Origin: Afifella marina DSM 2698
GTDB lineage: Bacteria > Pseudomonadota > Alphaproteobacteria > Rhizobiales > Afifellaceae
NCBI RefSeq assembly: GCF_900102695.1
Contig: NZ_FMVW01000005.1
Location: forward strand, 62,001-126,000
DNA: 64,000 nucleotides
Direction: 5' to 3'
The position numbers were made by a program, and so were the translations under genes. Below the pieces are notes generated by a model. That model saw only the letters and a program-made list of their open reading frames with translations. It did not search any database and had not been told where the DNA came from. Within the stretch, counting starts at the first letter, position 1. Every line of letters begins with the position of its first letter. Shown here one piece after another: positions 8,789 through 17,382 of the stretch.

Positions 8789-9657
8789 GCGGCGCCACCG
8801 GCCTCCTTGGCGTAGAGATCGAGGCCCGTGCCGAGAGGGTCCGGATCGAGCTTACGGCCTTGCAGAGCCCCGAGCCAGTCGAGGCCTTTGCGCAGCTTCA
8901 CCACTTCGCCGAGAACGACGAGGGCGGGCGGCTCCATCTTGGCCGCAGCGCAATCCTCGGCCGCGCGGCCAAGCACGGTTTCCAGGACGCGCTGGCGTGA
9001 CGTCGTCGCTTCGGAGACGATCGCCACAGCTTCGTCGGGCCCGCGCCCTGCCGCCATCAGCGCGTCGGCGATGCCGGCCAGATGCTTGATCGCCATATAC
9101 ATGACGATCACCGGTGAGGCTTTGGCAAGCGCCTGCCAGTCGATCGAGGAGGGGGTCAGCCCTGTCTGGTCATGGCCGGTGAGGAAGGTCACGACATGGT
9201 TGATGTCGCGGTGCGTCGAAGGAAAGCCCGCATAAGCGAGGCCGCCGACACCGGCCGTCACGCCCGGCACGATACGAAAGGGGATGTTGTGGGCAACGAG
9301 CGTCAGGGCTTCCTCGCCGCCGCGCCCGAAGATCAAGGGGTCACCGCCTTTGAGACGACAGACGCGCTTGCCCGCACGGGCGAGCTCGACGAGGTGCAGC
9401 GAGATATCGCGCTGCTTGGCCGAGGGTTTGCCGCCGCGTTTGCCAGCATATTCGATGACGGCACCCTGGCGCGCATATTTCAGCACGGAGGAATCGACGA
9501 GCGCGTCGTAGATGACATGATCGGTCTGAGCGAGGGCATTGGCAGCGTGCAACGTCATCAGACCGGGGTCGCCAGGACCAGCGCCGACGAGCCAGACATG
9601 GCCGGGTTCGAACTGGGGCAGGTCCGCAAAGAGGGGGGAGGGGGGCAGAGCGTCCAT
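8785..9657 (-). CDS. cobA: uroporphyrinogen-III C-methyltransferase (SUMT)
   Basis: The enzyme makes precorrin-2 from uroporphyrinogen III by methylating C-2 and C-7, the branch point to cobalamin (and siroheme). From the ATG at 9657 the product has 290 residues; a TTG ten codons upstream is possible but lacks a ribosome-binding site. Signature motifs are VWLVGAGPGDPGLMTLHA, VCRLKGGDPLIFGRGGEE, IVPGVTAGVGGLAYAGFPSTHR and IVMYMAIKHL. No siroheme dehydrogenase domain is attached, so it is the single-domain CobA type. It feeds the CbiX-led operon on the opposite strand. Confidence 0.95.
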   Translation of the reverse strand: MDALPPSPLFADLPQFEPGHVWLVGAGPGDPGLMTLHAANALAQTDHVIYDALVDSSVLKYARQGAVIEYAGKRGGKPSAKQRDISLHLVELARAGKRVCRLKGGDPLIFGRGGEEALTLVAHNIPFRIVPGVTAGVGGLAYAGFPSTHRDINHVVTFLTGHDQTGLTPSSIDWQALAKASPVIVMYMAIKHLAGIADALMAAGRGPDEAVAIVSEATTSRQRVLETVLGRAAEDCAAAKMEPPALVVLGEVVKLRKGLDWLGALQGRKLDPDPLGTGLDLYAKEAGGAA

Positions 9658-9798
9658 GTCACTCTTTTTGCAGGAGGAAAACGGCAAGACAAGTGCCTTC
9701 GCGGGCTTGCCTGCGCTGCATTCAAGGCGTTTTGATCAAAGCACAATCTGGCGGCGCGTTTCGGTCTATCGGTACACGCGGGAATGAATGGAGAGCTC

Positions 9799-10566
9799 AT
9801 GGCCAAGGTGATGATCCTCGGCGGTACGGCGGAGGCCGGAGAACTGGCGGCGCGGCTTGCGGGAGATACCCGTCTCGACACCGTCACCTCGCTCGCCGGG
9901 CTGACGCGTCTGCCCCAGGCGGTGGCAGGCAACGTGCGCCGTGGCGGGTTCGGCGGCCCCGACGGGCTTGCCCAGGCTCTGCGGGAGGGCGGTTATGACG
10001 CACTCGTCGACGCGACGCATCCTTTTGCCGCACGCATCGCGCAGCACGCCAAAGAGGCGGCCGAGATGGCGCAGGTGCCGCGCATCAAGCTCGTGCGCCC
10101 GGGGTTCGAACGCCGTCCGGACGATCATTTCATCGAGGTTGCCGATATGGCAGGGGCCGCAGCCTCGATTCCGCAGGGCGCGCGTGTCTTTCTCGCCGCG
10201 GGGCGTCGCGAAATCCGCGCCTTCGCGGAGCGTCAGGATCTGTGGTGCCTGATGCGCATGATCGAACCGCCGGTCGCCGGGGAGGAGTTTCCGCGCGGCG
10301 AGGTCATTTTGGGTCGCCCGCCCAACGATCCACAGGCCGAGATCGCGCTCTTCAAGGAACACGGAATCGAATGGATCGTGTCGAAAGATTCAGGCGGCCG
10401 CGCAAGCGCCAAGATCGAGGCGGCGCGCCTTTTGGGCCTGCCCGTCGTGCTGGTCCGCCGACCGAAACCGCCGGAAGGGCCGAAGGCGGCTCAGCTCGAA
10501 GCGATCCTCGAATGGCTGGAGACGACGCTCTTTGCCGCGGCCGACGCGCCGGCGTCGCTCAGCTGA
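9799..10566 (+). CDS. cobK: precorrin-6A (cobalt-precorrin-6A) reductase
   Basis: CobK/CbiJ reduces the macrocycle at C18/C19 with NADPH. The ATG at 9799 has GGAG five bases upstream and fits the family start (KVMILGGTAEAGELAARL), giving 255 residues; an in-frame ATG 15 bases earlier is less likely. Typical parts are ALVDATHPFAARIAQHA near residue 72, VFLAAGRREIRAF, LWCLMRMIEPP, and WIVSKDSGGRASAKIEAA near residue 193. It is divergent from cobA. Its last 76 bases overlap the end of the convergent amidotransferase gene. Confidence 0.93.
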   Translation: MAKVMILGGTAEAGELAARLAGDTRLDTVTSLAGLTRLPQAVAGNVRRGGFGGPDGLAQALREGGYDALVDATHPFAARIAQHAKEAAEMAQVPRIKLVRPGFERRPDDHFIEVADMAGAAASIPQGARVFLAAGRREIRAFAERQDLWCLMRMIEPPVAGEEFPRGEVILGRPPNDPQAEIALFKEHGIEWIVSKDSGGRASAKIEAARLLGLPVVLVRRPKPPEGPKAAQLEAILEWLETTLFAAADAPASLS

Positions 10567-11321
10567 GCCTTCGGTGAACGGCCGTCACGCGCGATCCAGC
10601 TGTCTAAAAAGCCGTCGAGCCACTGGCGCACGGGCGGATCGTAGCGGAACCATTTGGCCATGTGGTCGGGCCTTGGCCGCGCCCCTGGCAGGTTCATGCG
10701 CTCCGCGCCTCGCACCGTCCAGCGGCAGGCCATCGCATATGTGAGCTCGGAGTGGAATTGCACGCCGAAAGCGGCCGGACCGATTGAGAACGCCTGGTTT
10801 TGAAAGAGCTCTCCACGGGCGAGCAGCGTCGCGTCTGTCGGAAGGTCGAAGCCTTCGCGGTGCCATTGATAGACATGGCTCGGCCAGTCCATCATCGCGG
10901 CCCCTTCAGGCGTCGCGTCGAGCCGGTAGAAGCCGATCTCCGCGCAACCTTCGCAGTGGCTTTTGACCTCGCCGCCCAATGTCTTCACCAGCATCTGCGC
11001 GCCAAGGCAGATGCCGAGGAAGGGGGCTTCTTCCTTCAAAGGGATATTGATCCAGTCGATCTCGCGCTTGACGAAATCGTCGGTATCGTTGGCGCTCATC
11101 GGACCGCCGAAGATCACAGCGCCGCTGTGGTCCGCCATCGTCTCAGGCAGCGGATCGCCGAAGCGCGGCCGACGGATATCGAGCCGGTAGCCCTTCGCCT
11201 GCAGCATCTGGCCGAGCTTTCCAGGGCTCGATGTCTCCTGGTGCAGGACGACGAGCACGGGCCGTCTCGCGTCATCGTTCGGGGCCTGACGCGTCAGATA
11301 ATGGATCGTTGCATCACTCAT
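10491..11321 (-). CDS. class I glutamine amidotransferase-like protein
   Basis: The 276-residue protein has a class I amidotransferase triad: nucleophile in FLGICLGAQML (Cys105), and GVQFHSE (His190, Glu192). It resembles stand-alone GuaA-type amidotransferases found in many proteobacteria, which may act on glutamyl-type amides or serve an unknown synthase; no partner is evident. The start at 11321 (MSDATIHYLT) overlaps the TerB gene stop by eight bases, which favours it over an ATG nine codons upstream. The 3' end overlaps cobK by 76 bases, and its last 20 or so residues are Ala/Ser-rich and poorly conserved-looking. Confidence 0.82.
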   Translation of the reverse strand: MSDATIHYLTRQAPNDDARRPVLVVLHQETSSPGKLGQMLQAKGYRLDIRRPRFGDPLPETMADHSGAVIFGGPMSANDTDDFVKREIDWINIPLKEEAPFLGICLGAQMLVKTLGGEVKSHCEGCAEIGFYRLDATPEGAAMMDWPSHVYQWHREGFDLPTDATLLARGELFQNQAFSIGPAAFGVQFHSELTYAMACRWTVRGAERMNLPGARPRPDHMAKWFRYDPPVRQWLDGFLDSWIARDGRSPKAQLSDAGASAAAKSVVSSHSRIASS

Positions 11322-11793
11322 TGTGTGATTCGCGCTCGCTCTGAGCATGGCGCTCGGCCACGGCGAGCTTCAGGCCGATACGCGCATTGCGATCGACACC
11401 CAAAAGCTCGGCGACGCGCCAGACGAGATTGTCTTCGAATTCATGCACTTCGCCGTCAACATAGATGACTTCCCAGAGCCTTTCCACCGCGCGGATGCGC
11501 TCTTCGATGGTCATCTGCCGCTTCAGCACACTGGTGAAGCGGTAAAGGTCGATCGCTTCGGCGTCGACGCGCTCGGCCTCGGTGATCAGACGCTCCAGAT
11601 CGTCGCCGCTCAGACCGTAATCCGCCTTGAGAATTTCGCGCATACGCGCGCGCTCATCTTCGCCGGCAGCGCCATCGACGGCGACGCAATGGACGAGCAA
11701 TGCGGCAAAGGCGAGTCGCTGATCGTCGTCAGTGAAAGGGCGTTGTTGTTCTTCACCCTTGAAAGTCAGGAAGTTGCGCAGTGCATCGAGCAT
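11314..11793 (-). CDS. TerB-family (tellurite resistance B-like) protein
   Basis: The 159-residue all-helical acidic protein contains a TerB-like domain: LAFAALLVHCVAVDGAAGEDERARM in two pieces near residues 27-52, then RAVERLWEVIYVDGEVHEFEDNLV, with the conserved D-G-x-x-x-x-x-E pattern twice. Such proteins are thought to bind metal or act as membrane-associated adaptors; the real function is unknown. It lies 95 bases downstream of yhaN and is coupled to the amidotransferase, so it may be the third gene of a YhaO-YhaN operon. Stand-alone TerB genes are common in alphaproteobacteria, and tellurite resistance should not be assumed. Confidence 0.8.
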   Translation of the reverse strand: MLDALRNFLTFKGEEQQRPFTDDDQRLAFAALLVHCVAVDGAAGEDERARMREILKADYGLSGDDLERLITEAERVDAEAIDLYRFTSVLKRQMTIEERIRAVERLWEVIYVDGEVHEFEDNLVWRVAELLGVDRNARIGLKLAVAERHAQSERESHNE

Positions 11794-11888
11794 GGTCAGG
11801 TCCCTTTGGCGCTGAAGCTAGTGCAAGAGACGTGCCGTTGCCAGTGACGGCTTGGTAAGACAGCGCGAACCTTCGGGTATGACCCGTT

Positions 11889-14800
11889 CTAAATCTCGAT
11901 CAGATCGAGGTCTTGGCCGAGAGCCTGCTCGGCCGTTGCCACCACGCTTCTGTGATGGGTGAAGAGGATCGGCTGGAAATGGGCGCTCGAGGCTGCAAGC
12001 GTTTTGATGCCGGCTGCCGTGCGTTCATCGTCGAAGGTCTGGAAGAGATCGTCGCCGATAAACGGTGCCGGCTCGTTGTGGCGACAATAATCCTCCAGAA
12101 AGGCGAGGCGAAGGGCGAGATAGAGCTGATCGCGCGTCCCGTCGCTCAGCCCTGAAATCGTGATCTTCTCGCCGTTCTTGCGCACCGCTTTGAGTTCTGG
12201 CTCATCCGCCTCGTTGAGCTCCTGCGCGAGTGTTGCGAATGCGCCGTCGGTCAGCATGAAAAAGAGCGCGCCGGCGCGCTCCATCATCGGGTCGCTCTCT
12301 TTTGCCCGGTGATGCTCCATCGCGGCCGTCAGAAGCGTCGCCGAGAGTTTCAGGACCGCCCATTGGCGTGCTGCCTCGACGATCTCGACCTCTGCGGCGT
12401 GTTTTGCGAAGGCGGCGGCCTCCGAACCGGGCGCGCGTTCCAGGCGTTCGCGCTCGCCGCGCTTTTCGGCGAGACGGGCATAGAGTTCCGCCATCTCCTG
12501 GTCGAGCTGCTCTTCGTCCCGGCCCAGCGTTTCCATGTCGATCTCGGCGCGGCCGCGATCGAATGTGGCGAGTTCGGTCCGCACGGCGTCTTCGCCTGCG
12601 CCATCGGATATCTCTGCAAGGCGCTCCCGGCAGCGGGCAAGATCCGCCGCCAGCCGATCGCGTTCCCGTAGCCGCGCGATGAGCTCGCTCGGATCGGCCT
12701 CGGGGGTGGCGGTCAGCGCATCCTCGAGCGCCTTGCGGGCGCGCGCGCTGCTCTCCTCGCTCGCAAGGAGGGCCGCCTTTGCTTCTGCGAGTGCTGTATG
12801 GGCCGCGCGCCGTTGCGCCGCGTCGGTGCGGGCTTCCTGGACCCGCTCCTCGAGCAGCTTGATAGCGTGCCCGGCCGGAAGTCCTGCGAGCTCTGTCGCG
12901 ACCTCGGCGACGAGGGCTCCCACCTTTGTTTCGAACTCGCCGATGTCGCGGCGCATCCCGGCAACCCGACGCTCGCGGGCATCGCGCTCGCGCCTCAAAT
13001 CGGGCAGGCGCTCCCACAGGCGGATATTGGCGGCGGCCTCTGCGATCGTCGTCTTCGGCGACAGCCCGACCGCGCCTGCAGCCGTGCGAAAGTGTTCCTG
13101 CCAGAGGCGGTCTTGCTCGTTCAGCTTCGCCGTCTCGTCCTCAAGGCGCTTGATGCGCAACTCGGCGTCCTCGCGGCGCCCAGCGAGCGCGCGGCTCTCG
13201 CTCCAAATGGTGGCGAGCGTCCGCAGCCGCTCCTCGATGGCGCGTAGCAAGGCCGGCTGCGGCAGGGCTTTCGCCTCTTCAAGGCCGATGCCTTCGGCGA
13301 TCGCGGCAAGTGCCGGCCCAAGCTCATCGGACAGGCGCTGAAGAGCGGAAAGTTCGCTCTCTCGCTCAAGGAGGAGGCGCCGTTCGTCGAGAAGGCGGGA
13401 AATCTCACCACGCCATGCCATCATGTCGTCCGCGCCGAGAGGCGTTACGCCGCAATGGGCAAAGAGTTCATGATAGGCCCGTTCGGTATGCGTGAAGGCT
13501 TCGCGCACCTTCGCCTTTTGCCGCTCAAGCGCTTCTGCCTCACAGAGCTGCGTCTCATGCTCTGCCTCTTCGAGCGCCAGCCGAGCGAGGGTCTCAGCAC
13601 CCGCCAAAGCATGATCAGCCAGCCGGTCGGCTTCTTTCGTCAAAACTTCGAAGGTGGCGACCGCGTGTGTGGCGGTCTCTTCGGAAAGGGGAGCCGTCTC
13701 GCCGAGGAGGGGGCCACGAAGCCCGGCAAAAGCCCGGTCACGCAATCCGCGTGCTTCTTCGATCTCCGCGGTGCTGGGCGGTGCGGGCTTGCCGGCGACC
13801 GCGCTTTCGGGGCGGAGCGCTTCCTGCTCCTTGCGATTGCGCGTGAGGGCCTCTTCGACCTGGTGCAACTCGTCTGAAGCTGCCTTCAGCCGGTTGCGAT
13901 GATCGGCAAGCGTCTCGACGGACGGCAGTGCGACCGCAGCGATGCGACCGAGATCGTCGACCGGCGGGACGAGAGCTGCGGCGTTTTCGACGAGTTTTTG
14001 CCGCTGCACGAGGCAGCCGCGCTCAAGCTCTTCGCGCTTTTCCAGCTTTTTCAGATCCGGGCGCAGCGCCAGGAGCTGGTCTTCCCAGCGCCTTGGATCG
14101 ATCAATGGCGTTACCGGCGCTTCACGGGCAAGCTCCGTGAGAGCATCGCGCTCTTCCGCAAGGCGCTTTTCGGCCGTTTCCCGAGCGGCTTTGAGGCGCT
14201 GTCCCTCGCTGACGGCAGCTTCGAGCGCGGCAAGGGCGGCATCCGGCGGCTGCAGGCGTTCAAGATCGGTGGCGGCGATCCCGAGGCGGCCGCCAAGCTC
14301 TGCCATCTGCGCGGTGTAATCGTCGCGCTCGGCGATGACGCGGGGAAGGTCGCGCTGGCTCTTGGCATAGTCCCCCGAGTTTCCGTAAAGCGCGCTGATC
14401 GTCTCGGCCTTGTCGATGAGCGCCTGATCGACAGCGATGCCGGCGAGTTTTGCTTCCGCCACCTTCACGCGGTCCTGGGCCGCGCTCAGAGCCTCTTCGG
14501 CGCGGGCGGCCTCGTGCAGCCGGGCTTCCAGACGTTCGGCCGTGCCGGACGGATAGGGCGCAAGATCTGAGAAGTCGGCGAGCCGTGCCGTCTCTCGATC
14601 GATCTCCGCGACGGTCGGTTCGATCTGGCGCAGCCGCTGCAGCGTATGCAGTTTCTGACGAATTTTCGCGCGCGCAGAGGCCAGAGCCTCGTGTTCTTCC
14701 TGAAGCTCGTCGATGGCGCGGTTGAGATCGCGCCAGTCGCCGGCGCGCAGCTGGCTCGCGCGTTCCTCCTTACGCGCCTCCTCATGGCGGTCGCGGATCT

Positions 14801-15359
14801 GGTAGAAGAGGCGGTCTTTGGAGGCACGCGGCGCGAAGATGCGGGTGGCGTCTTCCTCCAGCTTGGCTTTGGTGGCGCGCAGATGCAAAAGCCCCGAAGC
14901 GGCGGCAAACAAGAGGCTGCCGAGTTCGCCCTCGGCGGCGAGCATGGCATCGGCGCCAGCGCGAAGTCGCGCTGAATCAAGGCCGAATGCCCGCTCGAAG
15001 ACATCGCGCGACAGACCGCCTGTGAAAGGCAGGAGTGTGTCGTCGCGCAACGGCGTTTCGCTGTCGTCGTCGGAGAGCAGCGTGAGTTTGCGTCCGCGCT
15101 TGCGCCTGAATGTGAGGCTCGTTCCGTCCCCCGTACGGAGGCTCGCTGCGACCCGGAGCGCTTTTGTCCCGTGCAGGAATTCAAAGCCGTTGGTTCGCTC
15201 GGGAAAGCCGAAGAGGAGGTCGGAGATGGCGGCTAGAGCGGAGGATTTGCCGGCTTCGTTGCGCCCATAGACGAGATGCAGCTTTGCCTCGTCGCGAAAG
15301 TTGATCTCCCGCTCGGAAAATGCGCCGTAGCGCAGCAGAGTGAGGCGCTCAAAGCGCAT
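11889..15359 (-). CDS. yhaN: YhaN-like SMC/Rad50-type AAA ATPase
   Basis: The 1156-residue ATPase pairs with the YhaO nuclease like Rad50 with Mre11 (SbcC with SbcD). Walker A GRNEAGKSS is at residues 32-40. A central region of about 850 residues is rich in Glu, Arg, Leu and Ala with heptad character, read as long coiled coils. The C-terminal ABC signature ISGLSDGTRDQLYLALRLA and Walker B PFIGDDLFQTFDDER follow. The ATG at 15359 is chosen by homology (MRFERLTLLRYGAFSE); an ATG two codons earlier is equally possible. It overlaps the yhaO stop by 11 bases. YhaN/YhaO are inferred to process DNA ends; some homologues sit in defence neighbourhoods. Confidence 0.9.
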   Translation of the reverse strand: MRFERLTLLRYGAFSEREINFRDEAKLHLVYGRNEAGKSSALAAISDLLFGFPERTNGFEFLHGTKALRVAASLRTGDGTSLTFRRKRGRKLTLLSDDDSETPLRDDTLLPFTGGLSRDVFERAFGLDSARLRAGADAMLAAEGELGSLLFAAASGLLHLRATKAKLEEDATRIFAPRASKDRLFYQIRDRHEEARKEERASQLRAGDWRDLNRAIDELQEEHEALASARAKIRQKLHTLQRLRQIEPTVAEIDRETARLADFSDLAPYPSGTAERLEARLHEAARAEEALSAAQDRVKVAEAKLAGIAVDQALIDKAETISALYGNSGDYAKSQRDLPRVIAERDDYTAQMAELGGRLGIAATDLERLQPPDAALAALEAAVSEGQRLKAARETAEKRLAEERDALTELAREAPVTPLIDPRRWEDQLLALRPDLKKLEKREELERGCLVQRQKLVENAAALVPPVDDLGRIAAVALPSVETLADHRNRLKAASDELHQVEEALTRNRKEQEALRPESAVAGKPAPPSTAEIEEARGLRDRAFAGLRGPLLGETAPLSEETATHAVATFEVLTKEADRLADHALAGAETLARLALEEAEHETQLCEAEALERQKAKVREAFTHTERAYHELFAHCGVTPLGADDMMAWRGEISRLLDERRLLLERESELSALQRLSDELGPALAAIAEGIGLEEAKALPQPALLRAIEERLRTLATIWSESRALAGRREDAELRIKRLEDETAKLNEQDRLWQEHFRTAAGAVGLSPKTTIAEAAANIRLWERLPDLRRERDARERRVAGMRRDIGEFETKVGALVAEVATELAGLPAGHAIKLLEERVQEARTDAAQRRAAHTALAEAKAALLASEESSARARKALEDALTATPEADPSELIARLRERDRLAADLARCRERLAEISDGAGEDAVRTELATFDRGRAEIDMETLGRDEEQLDQEMAELYARLAEKRGERERLERAPGSEAAAFAKHAAEVEIVEAARQWAVLKLSATLLTAAMEHHRAKESDPMMERAGALFFMLTDGAFATLAQELNEADEPELKAVRKNGEKITISGLSDGTRDQLYLALRLAFLEDYCRHNEPAPFIGDDLFQTFDDERTAAGIKTLAASSAHFQPILFTHHRSVVATAEQALGQDLDLIEI

Positions 15360-16608
15360 CGGCATCCTCCTCCGTGGCAAGGCGGACGCGGAGAAGATCG
15401 GCGGCTTCGGCAAGAAGGGCCGGCATATCTGCGCCGAGCGGTGCCGCCTCCGCACCCAGCCCACCGGGCAGCTTGGCCGCGATTTCGGCGACGATCCCCT
15501 GGGCCTGATCGAGGATCTCCGGATCGCGCACAAGCGCTTGCAGGAGCGGTTCGATATCGAGCTTCTGATCTGGATTGACCGTTTGTGCCGGTGTTGCCGA
15601 CTCGCTCACGCGCAGATCGAGCTTTTCCAGCCAGATGTCGGGGTGGCAGCGATGGCAGGCGGCCTGCACGTCGTCGACGAGATTGGCGCGATCGGCGATC
15701 AATCGCCGTCGCAGCGGCGAGGTGCCGGTGAGGCGGAGACGCAGGGCCAGGAGCCGGTCTTTCGCTGTCTCGGCATGGGTCGAGATACGTTCTTCCACGG
15801 CGGTTAGAAGCTGCGCCATGGTCTCGATGCCGCCGATATCGAGTGCGATCTCGGCAAAACGAGCCTCGTCGACCAGAAGCCGCTCTTTGTTTGTTACCTG
15901 CCCGTCCTCGACGGTGACGAGGACGGCGCCTTTTTCACCTGTCTCACGGATGGAGCGGGCCTGAAGATTGCCGGGGAAGACGATCGGCGGATCCTCGGCC
16001 ACGATCTCGAAATCGTGGACGTGCCCGAGCGCCCAATAATCATAGCCGCGCGCGGCGAGTTCTTCGGCGGAGCAGGGGGCGTAGCTCGCATGGGGAGGGC
16101 GCCCGGTCAGCGCCGTGTGAAGGACGCCAATGTTGAACTGGCCGGGGACGGGCGGTGGATAGGCGAGCGCGAGATTGTTGCGCTCCGCACGTTCACGAAA
16201 CCCCTGGCCGTGCAGAGCCACTTTGAGGTGGTCGATGCGGAAGCTCTCCGGCTTTGCCGTGTCGAAGGCGCGCACAGAGCCTGGAAGCGCGATGCTCTTT
16301 GTCACGACACTGTCGGCATCGTGATTGCCTTTGAGGAGAAAGACCGGGATGCCGGCGCGGTCGAGACGCGCCACCTCGCGGTTGAAGAAGAGGCCGACAT
16401 TGTTGTCGGGCCATTCGCCGTCATAGATATCGCCCGCAATGACGAGAAAGGCGACCTTGCGTTCGATCGCCTGGGCGACAAGGTTTTGGAATGCGCGGCG
16501 GATCGCCTCCGCAAAGCGCGCAGCGATTTCTGGATCCTTGACGCTCAGACCCTGCAGCGGGCTACCCAGATGCAGATCGGCGGCGTGCAGGAAAGTGAAG
16601 GATGCCAA
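15349..16608 (-). CDS. yhaO: YhaO-like (SbcD/Mre11-type) metallophosphoesterase nuclease
   Basis: The 419-residue calcineurin-like phosphoesterase has all the metal motifs of DNA nucleases: FLHAADLHLGSPL (residues 6-18), VIAGDIYDGEW near residue 56, LLKGNHDADS near residue 91, LHTALTG near residue 162 and YWALGHVHDFEI near residue 192. The start is a TTG preceded by GAGG at six bases. The remaining 200 residues form a C-terminal capping and ATPase-binding region. It is followed by and overlaps yhaN, and the two are read as a DNA double-strand-end processing complex. Confidence 0.9.
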   Translation of the reverse strand: MASFTFLHAADLHLGSPLQGLSVKDPEIAARFAEAIRRAFQNLVAQAIERKVAFLVIAGDIYDGEWPDNNVGLFFNREVARLDRAGIPVFLLKGNHDADSVVTKSIALPGSVRAFDTAKPESFRIDHLKVALHGQGFRERAERNNLALAYPPPVPGQFNIGVLHTALTGRPPHASYAPCSAEELAARGYDYWALGHVHDFEIVAEDPPIVFPGNLQARSIRETGEKGAVLVTVEDGQVTNKERLLVDEARFAEIALDIGGIETMAQLLTAVEERISTHAETAKDRLLALRLRLTGTSPLRRRLIADRANLVDDVQAACHRCHPDIWLEKLDLRVSESATPAQTVNPDQKLDIEPLLQALVRDPEILDQAQGIVAEIAAKLPGGLGAEAAPLGADMPALLAEAADLLRVRLATEEDADAL

Positions 16609-16803
16609 GAAATCCTCGTCGCAGACAAAGGGCGGATAGGCTCAGCTATGGGATGCGCGGGCGATGATCGCAAGCCGGCCTTTTGCCGGGACGGGTCGTC
16701 GCGCGACACCGTCGGTCGCGCTCCTGCCTCTTGAGGACCTTATCCCCTCTATGCAGATTGCCCCCAGGCGGGGCGCAGATCGATCACAACGGAGAGGTTC
16801 CCC

Positions 16804-17364
16804 ATGGCTCAGACACAACCGGATCCAGACGCGGTCGACAAACAAACCTCGGAATCCGCGCAGAACGGTGACGGCCGCTTCCGTATCGCCGATCTTTCGA
16901 GCTTTCACGCGGATCCGGACAAGTTCTTCGACTTTTCCTACCGGCAGACCCTGCACGATATGGTTCAGGCGGTGATCGAGGCCGAAGCGCCGGTGCGGGA
17001 AGATATCCTGGCGCAGCGTATCGCCCGCGCCCATGGCTGGCAGCGCACCGGCCGGCGCATTCGCGACCAGATCGCCAAACATCTGCGCGAGGTCGATCGT
17101 ACGGACGAATCGTCCGGCGACTTCCTGTGGAAGAAGGGAACAGTTGCGAGCCGCGTCGCCTACCGGCCGCCGGCAGGGCCTGCGCATCGCCGGGCCGTCG
17201 GCGAAATCGCCATTGCCGAACTGAGCGATGTGGTGGAGGCCAATCTGGCGCTGCTCGACGAGGATGATCCGCCGCTGGTGCTTGCCCGTCTCATCGATGT
17301 GGAGCGTCTGTCGGCGAGCGCCCGCTCTCGGCTCGAAGAGGCGATCGAACGCACAAGGCCGTAG
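16804..17364 (+). CDS. stand-alone DUF3320 domain protein
   Basis: The 186-residue protein has a core (about 45-110) with the pattern of DUF3320: LHDMVQAVIEAEAPVRED followed by LAQRIARAHGWQRTGRRI and a basic helix. This winged-helix-like domain is usually at the C-terminus of very large DUF4011-type helicases, so a short free-standing copy is unusual. The first 25 residues are polar and probably disordered; the end is Glu/Arg-rich. GGAGAGG lies seven bases before the ATG. It is divergent from yhaO (195-base gap) and convergent with the endonuclease gene 18 bases away. Function is unknown; a DNA- or protein-binding adaptor is an inference. Confidence 0.72.
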   Translation: MAQTQPDPDAVDKQTSESAQNGDGRFRIADLSSFHADPDKFFDFSYRQTLHDMVQAVIEAEAPVREDILAQRIARAHGWQRTGRRIRDQIAKHLREVDRTDESSGDFLWKKGTVASRVAYRPPAGPAHRRAVGEIAIAELSDVVEANLALLDEDDPPLVLARLIDVERLSASARSRLEEAIERTRP

Positions 17365-17382
17365 CTTGGGAGTGTCAGTCTC

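Noticed and set aside
11314-11793. Tellurite-resistance operon
   Set aside because: Only a TerB-like gene is present; no terA, terC, terD or terZ is nearby, so resistance is not inferred.
16642-17187. - strand gene upstream of the DUF3320 gene
   Set aside because: It overlaps the DUF3320 coding region antisense and has no ribosome-binding site or recognisable domain.
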